Assembly: GCF_001723175.1 (NCBI RefSeq)
Contig: NC_064652.1
Coordinates: 1,984,001 to 2,048,000 of the forward strand
Reading direction: 5' to 3'
From: Penicillium oxalicum
Taxonomy: Eukaryota; Ascomycota; Eurotiomycetes; Eurotiales; Aspergillaceae
DNA length: 64,000 nt
The position numbers and the translations under genes are program-made. Below the pieces are notes generated by a model, which saw only the letters and a list, made by a program, of their open reading frames with translations, searched no databases and was not told the DNA's origin. Shown here in pieces: positions 11,342 to 28,240 of this stretch; positions within the stretch are counted from its first letter, which is position 1; each line of letters starts with the position of its first letter.

Positions 11342-12836
11342 CTAGGGCACAGTCGGCATACGTCGCAAGAGCCGGATCCTACCTACTTTCGCCCGCACAG
11401 CAGACCATCCCTCACGTAACCGCTGTTCAAGCCTTCGATCGCCCTGGATCCGCATCCAGATCAAGAGGCCTCCGAGGAGCGCCACATCCCAGATGATCTG
11501 GCGCACGACTGCCCAAAGCATCCACTTGACCCAGGCCCAGAGACCAGCCCGACGACGATGGACCAACGTGCGGGCCTCCATCTGTTCCCGGACGGCGGCG
11601 ATCTCGGCGGTCATTTTGGTGAGAGCTTGCTCGACTCGACGACGCCAGCGGCGATTTCGGGGATGTGAGAGGTCGTGAGAGTCTGGGGAGTGAAGACTTG
11701 TGCCGTCGCTGGCGCCGGAGGCGAATTTTGGCCTGCTGTGGTCGTTGGAGCGAGAGGGTGGGTGACTTTCGTGGTCTTCTGCGTTGGTATGGGTGGTACT
11801 GGTGGTGGTAATGGAGGAATGGTGGTCTGGTGGTTCGTATAGACTGTCGCGAGCTTCTTCATATTCTTCATCTTCATCTTCGTCATCATCCGCGTCCTCG
11901 TCCTGTCCAAAAGCATCGGTGGACCGCCGTCTACGGTAGTATTCTTCTTCCTCCGGTTGACTGACTGGACTGAGGACGCGCAGCCTTGAATCGTGGGTGT
12001 CATCCGCCCGCAGGTCGGGTCTCTCAAATCGATCTGACGGCGACGACTGAGCAAGACGCCCGCCTATACTGCCGTAGGCACTGCTCTGGTGATGTGACAA
12101 CGGCGGGACGCCCACCGCATTCAGTGGAGAGGATGATGAGGATGAGGATGCGTTGTATTTTATTTGATCCCAGACAAACTCCAGCTCAGATACTAGTTCA
12201 CGGGCCTCTGAAGTTTGAGAGGCATAGCGATGCATTGTGTCGATGAGTGTACCGATATAGCGACGTTTGGCTTCTGTACGGCTGAGTCCGCGCTGGGCGT
12301 ACCAAGCATCCCTGATGACGAGGAAGAAAAAGGACGACATAAGCGCTGAACAAATCAAAGAAGCGCGACTGTGCTCGAGACACAAGCGAGTGATCCAGAG
12401 CGTGTTGGTATGGGACAGCTTGACATACCACTTTTCGCACTCCGCATGCACCTCCGGGGTATTCCCCACGGGGCGACCCATAACGCCTTCCACATCGCCC
12501 TCTATCAATGGACCATAAAAACTCCAATCAGCCTCGTCACTTTCACCCAGATACCGTGTTCCACACGCACCCACAAAGATCTACTCACCCATGCTCTGCT
12601 TATACAATCCATAAAGTTTCAAGCGCTCCGCAGCCGGGGGTCGCGCCGTCCCCGTCCGCGGGATCCTTTTCACGGTGTTCAAGGCATGGACGAAGACGCG
12701 ATCTACAATTGAGGAAGAAAACAGTTAGGAACATAGCGCGCGCAAATCAAGATAGGTAAAGAAAGGGGAATTTCAATAGCCACAAGTTCTCGTTGAATGG
12801 CATGGGGTCCAATGACCTACCTACTGAATCCGACAT
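11342..12836 (-). CDS. Membrane-anchored acyl-CoA-binding protein, Atg37/ACBD5-like
   Basis: Four exons, 12821-12836, 12589-12702, 12429-12501 and 11342-12311, give 390 residues. The donors are GTAGGT, GTGAGT and GTATGT and the introns 118, 87 and 117 nt. The third intron is a multiple of three and leaves the frame open if retained, but removing it joins CEKW to DAWYAQRGLS, the conserved acyl-CoA-binding sequence. Residues about 5-100 are the ACB domain (LKLYGLYKQSM, then RTEAKRRYIGTLID). A long Ser/Asp/Glu-rich disordered middle follows, then a predicted coiled coil (RRVEQALTKMTAEIAAVREQ) and one C-terminal transmembrane helix (VALLGGLLIWMRI). This order, ACB domain, coiled coil and tail anchor, is that of Atg37 of yeasts and human ACBD5, peroxisomal membrane proteins in pexophagy and lipid handling. 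Orthology is inferred. Confidence 0.82.
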
Positions 12837-13745
12837 ACTGATGCGATACCGATCGGTCCGATAATCTGCCTTGTCTTCATGGGAGCGAGGTCGGGCACCG
12901 GCTGGTTTGAACGAGCTTCATGGAGACCGCACGGCGACACAGGTGCAAGGGACAGCAGGGTCGAATGGACGGCTCGTGAGAAGGGGATCGCAGGGATGAG
13001 GAGAATCTTCGAAGCCCCGGCACGCGGTCAATCCGTCTGTGGGAGATGGTGGAATGCGCCGTCCAGCGATCAATTATTTTATCCTTCCCCCGTCCGAGAC
13101 TCCGCCGAGGCGCAGGTACCTCGAATTGGAACGGCTTCACGGTCAAGCTGTCGCTGAGATAAGGCAACACTCTGGCAATGTGCGTGCGATAAGAAGTTTG
13201 CTTCGAGTTGAGAGGTTCTTCTGTGCACGCAATTGTGAAATCGGCCAAGACGTTCCCAGATTGGAGCATGTAGGAGGTGTCTCGTGCCTTGAGGAAAGAC
13301 CAAGCTGGTCGTGTCAGGTTTCGGGAGGAGAACCCAATGCTTCTGAACCGCGGCTCTCGGAACGGTTGGCTGCGAGTCAGGCACTTGTGATTCCCGCTCG
13401 GCGGAAAAGCTCCAGGCTACACACTGCTGATCCTTTATGATAATGCTGGAGATTAATTTCATAAAAAAGGATGCGCGCCCGATTGATTAGACTCAGGGAG
13501 GATTTTGAAAAAAAAAAAAATTAAATAAAAAAAATACAATAAAGATCAAAAATGCGGAGCAAGCGCCGGAGAATTCATAAGAAACATCGTTGATATATAT
13601 TCATGAGCGAAAGGGTTCGCATAAGAGAAGCTAATATACACATGGCAAGAAAGGCAAGTCGTGCAAAGACATTTCCAGGCGTTGAAGAGGCAAGGGGATG
13701 CGGCCTTCCGCTCTCCCTAAGACTCCACACGGGGGGGTGGATCAC
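12837..13745. other. Intergenic upstream of the ACB gene
   Basis: Overlapping frames on both strands at 12,877-13,462 contradict each other and show no domain, so none is called. An A/T-rich stretch at 13,505-13,550 lies near the permease 3' end. Confidence 0.45.
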
Positions 13746-15326
13746 TCAATCGCTGGGCATCTTCTTCATCTGCTCAACCATCGCGTGTTCCGGATCCACC
13801 GCGGAGCCAGTCATGACGCCCGCGGTGGCCATCACCTCCTCTTTGGAGACGGGAGGGCCCGTGAAATGCTTGCGCGCGTACACAAAGTACCACACGATGC
13901 TGATGGCGGCAAATCCGGCAAAGACCACACTGGCATAGTTCATGCTCGACGCGTCCACGGGTAACATGTAGGGCATACAGAAGAGGACGACGGCCAGGAC
14001 GATCCACAGCACGGTGATCCCGTTGATGATCCATCCCAAGGGACCGAGAGAGAAGCTGGACCGCTTGACGTCGGTTCGACCCCGGAGCATGGAGATGAGA
14101 ATGGGCAAGCCATAGGACGTGGACAGACAGATGGTGGCGACTCCGGTGAAGGAGTTGAAGGCGGCCGTGGAGCCAAAGTAGATCAGACCCAGCAAGCTGA
14201 TCACCGCGGCGGAGAGAAGGATCGCATTGACGGGGACATCCAACTTCTTGTTGACGCGACGCCACAGGTGGAATCCCGGAATGGCCCCGTCGCGGGCAAA
14301 GGCGTAGGTGCAACGGCTGGCGGCGGTCATCGAACCAATCCCGGCAAACAACATGATTCCCAGAATCAAGACGAGCAGGCCGAAACCACCCCCGGCCGAG
14401 CCCGTGACTTGCTTGAAGAGGGTTCCGATAGGCTGGCCACTGGCCACCTGGCGAAGCACCTCGGCACTGGGCATGGAGAAGAGGACCGGGATGAGGTACA
14501 GAAGTCCGGTGACGCCCGCCGCGACCACGGACAGCACGATCGCCTTGGGGACCTCTCGGTGAGGGTTCTGGACTTCCTCACACATGGATGCGACCATACC
14601 GTATCCCGTCAAGGTGTACGCTGCCTGCAGCAGACCCACGAAGAAGGCCCAGCCGGCAGGCCATCCACTTTGCGACGAATCGTATTCGGTAAAGACGAAC
14701 TCGGCCGAGTTCAGGTGATCGGCCATGGTGAACAAGACGATCAGAATGATCAAGACGCTCGCGGCCGTCCAGAAGATGCAGATCTTATTGATCAGGTCGA
14801 GGTAACGGGACCCAAAGATGTTGACCAGCGTGCAGACCAACGTGACGGCCCAGAACATCAGCACCGTCTGCCACGCGTTGGCGACAAAGTCCTCCTTCCA
14901 GAGTGAAATGGCGCTGAGGATCAGCTGGCCCCCGCCGAAGATGATACTCAGGGTGACGGTCCAATTGCCGACCAACGTCAACCACCCGTCGATAAAGGAC
15001 ATGAGCGGGGCCCAGCGGCGGGTCGAGAGCATGGCACTCCAGTAATAGACGCCGCCGGCGGTCGGGTAGACGGCGCAGATTTCGGCGAGCGAGGCCGCGA
15101 TCGCAACGGAGATTAATGTGACGAAGATCCAGCCCCAGATGATGGTCACGGAGAGACCATCATACAGTGTGATGTACAGAGTGGTGCTGAGACCGTACGG
15201 TGCAGCCATGATGGCGAAGGACAGACCGAGAATACTGAGCATCGATAGATTCCGTGGTAGCTCACTCTTGTATCCCATGCGAGCCAACGCCTCATCGGCG
15301 GAGGCATCGACCGAGGACTGTCGCAT
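13746..15326 (-). CDS. APC-family amino acid/choline-type permease (GABA permease-like)
   Basis: A single intronless frame of 526 residues with about 12 hydrophobic helices, starting near residue 30. The sequence around LGLSFAIMAAPYGLSTTLYI, the loop VYPTAGGVYYWSAML and the AFARDGAIPG segment are signatures of the fungal amino acid/choline transporter branch of the APC superfamily, which includes GABA permease Uga4 and choline permease Hnm1. Members import amines or amino acids with protons across the plasma membrane or vacuolar membrane. The exact substrate cannot be told from sequence. Both tails are short and cytosolic; the N-terminus has an acidic, serine-containing stretch that could carry regulatory phosphorylation or ubiquitination sites (inference). 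The start at 15326 is the first in-frame ATG and fits the family. Confidence 0.9.
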   Translation of the reverse strand: MRQSSVDASADEALARMGYKSELPRNLSMLSILGLSFAIMAAPYGLSTTLYITLYDGLSVTIIWGWIFVTLISVAIAASLAEICAVYPTAGGVYYWSAMLSTRRWAPLMSFIDGWLTLVGNWTVTLSIIFGGGQLILSAISLWKEDFVANAWQTVLMFWAVTLVCTLVNIFGSRYLDLINKICIFWTAASVLIILIVLFTMADHLNSAEFVFTEYDSSQSGWPAGWAFFVGLLQAAYTLTGYGMVASMCEEVQNPHREVPKAIVLSVVAAGVTGLLYLIPVLFSMPSAEVLRQVASGQPIGTLFKQVTGSAGGGFGLLVLILGIMLFAGIGSMTAASRCTYAFARDGAIPGFHLWRRVNKKLDVPVNAILLSAAVISLLGLIYFGSTAAFNSFTGVATICLSTSYGLPILISMLRGRTDVKRSSFSLGPLGWIINGITVLWIVLAVVLFCMPYMLPVDASSMNYASVVFAGFAAISIVWYFVYARKHFTGPPVSKEEVMATAGVMTGSAVDPEHAMVEQMKKMPSD

Positions 15327-18300
15327 GGTTGGGATGGACCGGGGACACGACGGAGGGGGAATTGAAGACAGGTCGAGTGCGGAGAGCGCAGCGGTGCGAT
15401 CTCAGGCGGGTGGAGAGTGGACCGTGGACACCGTGAGGTGGTGAAAGTCAAGGCTGTGTGAATGAGTGGGACCTCACCAGCCAGCAGCGCGCGACAATTT
15501 TGACTGCAAATGCCCTGCTGCCGGAGGGGAAAGGAATACACGAGGTGCTTCTTTTGCTTCTTCTGGCCTTTGATTTCCTGCCCCTTTTTCTGATTTTTCT
15601 TCTTTTGCTTGTGCCCGAGGGGGGCCAAAGACACGGGCCACTGGGCTGTGTGTGTGGGGGAAGAGAATTGTGGACGTGGTGGACACGCGAGTCGCTACTG
15701 GGACTGGATCGAATACGAGGAACAGCGGGCGAGATGTGCCCACTTAGAGTAGGCAGCCACTTGAGGAATCCGAACCAGACTTTGAGAAGGAGGCGAAAAA
15801 GACGACGCAGCCTCGTGGGGGGGTGAGACGGAGGAGAAGAGGAAATCTCTTCTGATCTTTGCTTGCCTACAATCCCCGGTCACTCACTGAGCCTCACCGT
15901 CGGAGACCAAACACAGAGACAGAGATAGAGGCCGGGAAAAGAAAAAAAGAAAAAATAAAGGAAGATCCAATGAAAGTGGAGAATCGATGTTGGATGGTGG
16001 GAGTGTAAAGAAGATGGGAAAATCTGGGGAAAATCGAACCGGGGTGAAGCTTGACTTAAGAACACACACGATCGACCTGGCCGTCGGGATGGAGCACCGG
16101 GACGGGGCAGAAGACTAATCAACTATCGACTCCGAGAGCAAGATGGATATCGATGGAGCTGTCGTTATCAGATAGCACAAACTATAACCCCGCATGACAA
16201 CCTTGATAACCATGATTGACATGATTGACACGACCCAGGCCGCCATCGCGGTCCGGGACCGCGAGAGCGCGGTGGGAAACTTCTCTGGAGAGGAGAGAAG
16301 AGGGGAACATTCCGGACCAACTTTTAATGGGCGACAGAGGTTCGAGGGGTGCTCTTGGAGCATCGAATAATATTCATCTCTCTCGTCACCAAGGAACCTT
16401 AAAAAAAAGAACCGAGAGACGCGGGACCCGAGCCACTCGGGAACTGGAGGACTGGAAAGGATGGCCGAGACGACGGCTTGGCTTATCAGCGGGGAGAATC
16501 CACTGCGAGGTCGGAGATTGTTCCAATTCACGGGCAGTCTTGGTGAGGAGGACGTCTATCCTGATCGAGCCCTGGGCAGTCTTGTATGAATGATGTATCA
16601 AGATAAAGATGCGGCTCAATCCCAAGGCACGCAAGGGATGGGCGATTTTGGCACTAGTCCTCACTCCCGAGTGCAGTGAGGACTAACCTTAGTAGTGCTT
16701 GACAGTAACTTAATTTCGATTGCGACTCCTCCTGGCCCTGCTACTACCGCCCCCGACCACTGAGTACTTACTACTGACTTTGGCAGTAGGCAAGTGTGCA
16801 TGAAATCGCCGTGCAAGGACCTCCGAATTCTCCTTTCCTAGCTACATCCGTACTATGGCAGGTCAAATGAGTACAGGACGACCGGTAGTGGACTACGAGT
16901 AATCGACCGGCGTGACCACGTTGCCTGCACGTGTCCCCGACTGCTCGCATGGTCGCGTGTCCCTACCCAATTTGACCCAATCAAACGGTGGGACAGCACA
17001 CAACTGCCCACCGGGTGAAACCTCGTCGGGTCTGGCTCGGAGTTTGATTTCTCCGGCCGACTTGCACGAGGAAGCAGACGAAGCAGACTACTACGAGGTA
17101 TGAATGCATGGTGTGACTTTGTCGACACGAAGACTTACTCTCTGCCTTGATTCTATCTATTGAATAAAATCCCCCTTCCTACCGAGTCACCACACTTCAT
17201 GGTCGCATTCAGCTGAATTGAGTTTTGGAGGTATTGTACATTGTCAATGAGGAAATTCGATCAGAGTGTGACGGTCCATGTAGGAAGGATGGTACTTTGC
17301 CCACAGCGTCAGAGATCAGATGGGGTTACTACGATGGAACCGCTGAATCTTTCACATCACCATCATATACGAGCGCCAAGTCAGGTCAGACCTCATCCGA
17401 GTCCAATCATGTTCATGACGCAAGTGACGTTATACAGAGAAGCACTCGAGAAGTAGATAAAGCGGATGAACTAGAAGAATGAATATTTGATTTTGGATAA
17501 GGTAGACAAAAAAACGAAAGGAGAAAAGTCATCGGAAAGGATGACGGCTGCCACATCGGAGTGATTGGGCCGAAAAAAAAATTCGGAGAACCATCGATGA
17601 GCGCCAAAGCGGACCAGCATCAAGTGGAGACTGGAGCGCAAAAGAAAGGAGGCACCGCGAGGGTGCCACGTGACGGTTCGGACCGAGCGCAGAGACAAGA
17701 CCAAGGATCCCGGGTCTGAAAGCTCATCAGCAGCACCACCACTTGACTAATGTGTCGAGGGGGTGCTCCCAGATGACTGCTGGCTCGGTCGAAGAGAAGG
17801 GGGGGGGGGGGGGGGGGGGGGGGGGGTATCAAACACGGTAATTTGGAGTGCACAGGGGGACCTGTCCAGCAATCGAAGGGAATCTTTTTTTTTCTGTTTT
17901 CTGTCAAAAAGGGGTTGATTCTAATCGAACAGTATGGACAGATCTAGAAGTAGTCTCTAGATCAAATGGTCATAACTGGTGGGCGAAAGTAGGCCCGAAG
18001 AGCAATGGTATGAGAGCGGAATGGAGAGGGAGCTGGGGGGAGGGCAAAGAGGAACGATTTGAGGGGCGAAGCGGCAGAGAAGTGGGAAGAGAACAAATCG
18101 GGAGAGGAAGGGGGAGGGGAGGAGCAACAAGATAACTGGAGAGATTTTTGTGACGGCAGTGAGAGAGGAGTCAACAAGAACCACAGCCGGGGCTGCAGGA
18201 GACAATCACATTCGTCTAGAATGAATTAGAAGCCAAAGGGGAACAACGGGAGAGAGAGGAAAGGGGAGGGGAAGAGGGAAGAGAAAGGTGGCAAAACCAG

Positions 18301-18615
18301 AAGTTGAAACTAGCCTGCTAGGGTCAACTTCGAGTGAACAGAAAGAACTTGACTCGTGTCGCGGACAGCGATTGCGAATCAGGTGTGAGGAAGTCAGATA
18401 GGGTAAGAACAAATGGAAACGCCCATTCATGCAGTCGTCAGGCCAGTGAAGTCGTTACATGAGGAAAATGCAGCAGTACAGTCGCAGAGAAGACAAAGGG
18501 CTGGGGAAAAATGGGGATGAGGAAATGCCAATATGCGCGTGGTAGATGGTCGAGAGGAAGAAGCACCTCAGAACAGAGTGAAATGCGAGATGAGCATCGG
18601 AAGCATTCACAAGAG
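15327..18615. other. Long gene-free stretch with 28-base poly-G run
   Basis: This is 3.3 kb between the permease start and the kdmA 3' end. Several frames of 60-140 codons exist, but all lack domains and reflect purine or pyrimidine bias (for example 17,950-18,300, rich in G and A on the plus strand). The region probably holds the permease promoter and the kdmA 3' UTR. Confidence 0.5.
17799..17826 (+). repeat. Poly-G homopolymer, 28 bases
   Basis: An uninterrupted run of 28 guanines in the gene-free region. It could be a true homopolymer or a length-uncertain assembly feature. Confidence 0.95.
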
Positions 18616-23403
<4,788 letters not shown>

Positions 23404-24773
23404 GATGGAGGACGAATTTCAGACAATACGTGAAGTGCTGCACAGAGTATCGTTGTGCCGTCGTCCGAAAAGTTCGACCGCGGATCGACGGCAAGGAGAT
23501 GTGGTTCCCAGCGGTCAAGGGAAGATGACGAGGGTTGGCAGCACGGCAGATGCACGAGGAGTGAAAGCAATATGTCTGAAAGGGTTCGTCGATGCTCGGA
23601 GTCGGGCAAGAGGTCAGGTTGCTTGCGCTCAGAGTCGACGTATGTGTGTCACGGGAAATGACGCGCGGTAGGATCCGCCTAGGAGACTCTTTGGTCCCTG
23701 GAGCAAGCAAATCGCAAGAAAAATCGTTAGCGCAAAGCACCAAGGTGAGAATCTCAGAGATTCTGGAGAATGTGATAGTTTCGTCGAGAAGAAGAGAGAG
23801 AGAGAGACAGATTTAGAGAATAGAAATCGCAGTCACAGAACCCTCAGGAAGAGGGACCGGCTGATGACCGTCCTGAAGGGAACAGCGATAACCACTGCAG
23901 ACGCTAGAAGTTGGTTTAATAGGTGCCGGCGGCGTTGGAACCAGCAGGGACTTGGGAAGAACAATTAAACCATCGAAGTGGGCCAACGATGCAGGTGCTT
24001 GGGGGTCGAAGTGGAGTGGATATCTGCAGGATGGCCTGCCAATGATATCTCCTTCAGGCAGCAAGGCAACGAAAGTGAGGCCGATGGCAAAGTGTAGAGT
24101 CTCAACGCAGAGACCAGTGTGGGTCATACAAAGTGTTGCTGGAAAGGTGTGTAGGGACTAGGGAGGAATCATGACAGGGAGTGGAATAACGGCTAGGCCA
24201 ATCCGAAGACACGACGGGGAGAAATGGGTTGACGAGTTCACTTGCAGCGCAAAGCGGGCCTCCGGCTCAGAGTGATAGGACCAGGCCAAGGCGCGCGCTC
24301 GTTACTCCAGCCGGTCTCGGTCTCGGTCGGATAAATGTGGTACTCGGGGGCAAAGTGCAAGGGAAGACAGCCGGCAGGCAAAAATGCAGGCCAGCACAAA
24401 CGATCAAGGTCCTTGAACTCACTTACTTGTTAAAACAAGAAGGCAGTCTTGCAAACTGGGTCGGTCTCTTGCCAAACAGAACGGCGAGTCGAGATTTGGC
24501 GAGTCGGGATAATGTTTGGAGTGAGGACCAGAGCTCAATCTGGACGGTCGACGGCGGTTATGGTCACATGATTTGTCGAACTACCTGGATGCATCATGTT
24601 TATGGGCTAACCGAAACGGGATCAGCCATGGAAATGTGTGATGCACATTGTTGATCACACAGAACTAAAGAGCCAGAGAAGGATCTACCAGTGCATTATT
24701 CTTTCCTGATACTTTCTTTTATTTTATCTTGATACTGTAGTCCTTTTTTATTTGAGAGTCCATACCTGAGAAG

Positions 24774-24816
<43 letters not shown>

Positions 24817-25262
24817 CCTCACAGATAAATTTGTATGATTTTTGATCTTGAAGCCAAGCATCGTTTGAGGTGAGGCGATGACCGCCCTTGGAGCCATCAG
24901 TGTACAATAGGCTTCAAACTCTCAAGCAATGGGGAATGTCGAACTCTAAGATGTTACTGCAGTACTTTTGTTACTTCTAATTCAAGTGGTCAGCTCAGAC
25001 TGAGTCTTCTCTCGGGACAATTATGGAACATCTGCACATCCATCTACTAAGTTAAAATCTACATGAGACCATATCCCGTACCCGCGGGTAGTTGAGAAAA
25101 GCTAGCGGTGACAGCCTCTCTGGATCTAACGCAAAGCGCAAGTAGTTTTCATCGCACTCAACATCCATTATCGAAACCACCATCTGCCCAAAACACCCAA
25201 GGCAAACGTCTAAAAGTCTATCAAATATACATGAAATCCAAAGCTCGGCACGCCGAGACAAT
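23404..25262. other. Intergenic upstream of kdmA, with CT microsatellite
   Basis: This is 1.86 kb between the kdmA start and the 3' end of the thioesterase-like gene. The frames at 23,210-23,743 and 24,229-24,654 have no recognisable domain. It contains the kdmA promoter and a (CT)19 repeat. Confidence 0.5.
24777..24814 (+). repeat. (CT)19 dinucleotide microsatellite
   Basis: Thirty-eight bases of perfect CT repeat, 19 units, in the intergenic region upstream of kdmA. Confidence 0.97.
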
Positions 25263-26426
25263 TCAAGACCACTCCGCACTCAGCTGCGCATCGAGATTGA
25301 TATACCCATCCACAACACGCAGCCCACGTAGCCGCTCTTGCTCGATGCGCTCCCAGCTCCATTCATTAGAGTCCCACGACTTGGCGTTTGTGTCCCTCTG
25401 TTCTTCAAGGGCCTCACGACTGGGTAATTCATCGTCGTTCAGCTTCAAGATCTCGCGCGCAAGAGGGCCATCAACGCCCCCGGCAGCTGTGATCCCTTCA
25501 CTGCTGACCGGTGTATCGACCGCGGAGGCTTCCGCAGAAGAGTCGGCGTTGAATTTCGCTGCAGAGTGACCGGCGGGTGGCGTCGGTAAAAACCCGGCCA
25601 ACCGCAAGATGCGCCCGGGCTCGACCGTCAAGCGGCCCTTCTTCACGACGTACTTGCTCAGCGCCGTGGCAAGCAGGGTTCTCTCGCCACCAGCTCGGCT
25701 AGCCGGGCGCATGAAGGAAGACAGAATGTACAGCCACTTCTTGTCCCAGGAAATGACCTTGGAGTGCACTTCGTAGCGCTCAAAGGGCTTGATCTCGCGC
25801 TTGAAGCTGCAATATACAGATCCGAGGACGATCATGATGGGCTTGCGCTTTGGCGCACGTTTCCCCTCCTTCTGGCTCATCTCCAAAAACTCTTGATCGA
25901 GCTCCTTGCTCACCAAACCCACGCCGGGGCTGAAGAGACGGGTGACCAGCGCCGTTCGCGAGACATCCAGGTCAGAGAAGTAGGTGCTGTTGGATTTGTG
26001 CAAATTGTAGTCTGTCTCCAGCAATGGAGTGCGGGATGTAATCTTGCATGTCACGAAAACCGGATGTGTCGGTTTCCCCTGCGCGTCAAGAAGCGCTTTG
26101 CCCTTGGGGAAGAAAGGATCGCTGGGCTTCCAGCGAAGATTGAACAAGAAATGGTACAATAGACGGACCTGAAACTACCAGTTAACAATGTCACATGAAA
26201 TCGTCAAGACGGAAGCCGCCCGTTGTAGTGATGGCCGATGATCGTAGACAAGTGCGCAAAACACCTGGTGGGAGGAGAAACATACATGCCAAATGAAGGG
26301 GAGATTTTTGATATTTGTGATCACCAAGAGCAGAGCCAATGCCTTGGTCCAAGTTATGAACGACCCCAGTGAAGAAAGAACATCACGTAAGAACCCCGGC
26401 TGCAGAGTAGAGAGAACCGTGGACAT
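25263..26426 (-). CDS. Thioesterase-like (hot-dog fold) membrane protein, THEM6-like
   Basis: Two exons, 26286-26426 and 25263-26168, give 348 residues. The 117-nt intron has donor GTATGT and acceptor CAG; splicing joins NIKNLPFIWH to VRLLYHFLFNLRW. Residues about 20-45 are hydrophobic and probably an N-terminal membrane anchor. The segment DYNLHKSNSTYFSDLDVSRT fits the 4HBT_2 hot-dog signature (D/N-x-H-x-N-N-x-x-Y...D) seen in THEM6-like proteins, in which the acidic residue and the following Asn/Tyr mark the active site of acyl-CoA thioesterases. The C-terminal 100 residues are variable, with Ala/Ser/Glu-rich sequence. These fungal proteins are common but poorly studied, and activity on an acyl-CoA is inference. 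An upstream ATG at 26516 in the same frame would add 30 residues, but the Met at 26426 gives the typical start. Confidence 0.8.
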
Positions 26427-27773
26427 TTTCGAAAACAAAAAAAAAAATGGACGTATCTTCCAGTTGACGGAGAGTTTAGAATAATGGGAATCTCGGATTT
26501 CCTCGACGGGTGTCACTGTTCAAGGAGCTCCACTGTAGTTGGCAAGCTGGGACGGGAGCTGAGATCAGATTAGGTTGACTGGGGTGTATGCTTGCGCGAT
26601 TAGAGGTGGTATCTGGAAGCGCCGTCCGAAGAGTGGCAGATTATCTCTGCTTTCATGAATCAAAGGCCTTGGACAAGAAAATAAGTACCCAAACGACCGG
26701 GAAGACTAATCAGGTAGTCGTAATTGATTGTCCTGATCTTCAATCGTAAGCACCTGTAATTTTTGTTGGGACCAGGGGCCGAGGCTCCAACTTGCTGGAA
26801 GTGAGACTTGCACACGTGATGCTCACTGCATTATTGGATCCGACGGGCACCGGATATGTCGAGAAGTCGGAATGACCGGCTTCCCCAAAACCCTTCATCT
26901 AATTTGTCTTCCCAAATTCCTCTGATTTCACCTACACTGGAATTATTTGAATACGAGGAGACCATCTAAGTAGGTAAGAATCTGCACACTCATGGTACCA
27001 GGGGATATTCCTACACATGTACTCCTAGGTATGCGTAATTGATGTAGGCATGTTGAAACTCAAATACGGCCCGGCGTGATATGGGCATTGAAGCGGAGGC
27101 TGTCCGAATACAGTACATATTGATGTAGGTCACCGATGCATAGAAGTCTCTCAAATTCCCCAAGACATGAATGAAGTGTTGATGCTTGATCAATGTGCTA
27201 ATTTTTGATTACTTTCAACTTCTAACCTCAAGTCATGTCTGCAATACCTATCCGAATGGTCAAATCAATCATGAATTGCCCAACCACATTTGTCATTTGG
27301 ATGCCTGCAGACAGCTGTTTCAACCAAGTCATGCTTGCCTTGAAATTTGTAATTGAATAAAGGTATTCAAGTGAAACTGAGAAGTATACCTGATATAGGA
27401 TTCTAAATAGAGAATCATGTGAAATGGTCCCTACCTACTCCAAGCGATAATGTGTGAAAATAATCCATGTCCGGGAAGATACGTAAGAGGTATACAGCTG
27501 AGGTGGGTAGTTGATAACTGGGATCTGCAAGCCTGAACCAACAAGTACCACCTGCAATGCCAGGTTGCGACATACTATCCATGCGTGCGCACTAGATCAC
27601 CATTTAGCGTTACGATTTCGTACTCGAACTGGATAAGGTTAATACGTGTAGTCATCAATTTCATTATTGATTTCATTCCGAAGCTTTATCATGTCCAATT
27701 TTCGCTTCACACAAGTTTGAGAGGTAAACATTTCAAAACGCTCATAAACAAACTCAACATTCCCAATCTGATT
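26427..27773. other. AT-rich intergenic, no gene seen
   Basis: This is 1.35 kb with lower GC than its surroundings, especially 26,930-27,770. It has no long frames beyond 60-76 codons and none with family features. TAGGTA-type words recur around 26,960-27,060 and 27,430-27,510. Confidence 0.5.
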
Positions 27774-28240
27774 TCAAATGATACCGTCATTCTTCTTGCG
27801 TCTCAGGAACCTTGAGGGGTCCTTGGGGATGATACTATCGTAGATGACAGCTTTGTGTTGCTCAATCTCAGCCTTGGTTTGGCACATTAGCATTCAGTCC
27901 CGAATCACAACCCGGTTATTTTCAGTGTCAGGGGGTTGACTTACCGCAGTGAACTTGGCGGCTGTCGTCTGACTGGCCATGGTGCGTGCCTGGCCATCGA
28001 AGACATCTGACTTGACCGCAGAATCGTCGTCTGGGAAAGATGTGGGGACAAAAACTGCGAACCATTCCCACGGTATTAGCGGTGCGCGGTACAGTGTGGT
28101 TGGGGAGTTTGTACCAACATACATTCTTCACTTGTCCGGACATTAGGGGGGACTTTGCCAGTGAGTGAGGCCGAGGCGACCTTTGTCAAAGCAAAAGCCG
28201 AAGGTCTTGTGATCCGATGCTTGATCAATGAGGATAGCAT
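27774..28240 (-). CDS. Small three-exon gene of unknown function, mitochondrial-type N-terminus
   Basis: Exons 28123-28240, 27945-28054 and 27872-27774 join in frame to 327 nt, encoding 108 residues. The donors are GTATGT (intron 68 nt) and GTAAGT (72 nt). The first acceptor is CAG; the second is AAG, less usual, preceded by a good branch-like TGCTAATG. The N-terminus MLSSLIKHRITRPSAFALTK is rich in Arg, Lys and Ser without acidic residues, like a mitochondrial presequence. The body is acidic to neutral (PTSFPDDDSAVKSDVFDGQA) and the C-terminus is basic and ends KKNDGII. I do not recognise the family. The coherent frame across two introns and the protein-like composition are the evidence for a gene. 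The downstream genes are unrelated. RNA data or a homologue search with the spliced product would decide. Confidence 0.62.

Noticed and set aside
12877..13462. Several overlapping frames on both strands
   Set aside because: They conflict with one another and have no domain; the region is more likely the 5' region of the ACB gene.
14268..14906. 212-codon plus-strand frame antisense to the permease
   Set aside because: It lies wholly inside the permease gene on the opposite strand and is a shadow of its high-GC codon use.
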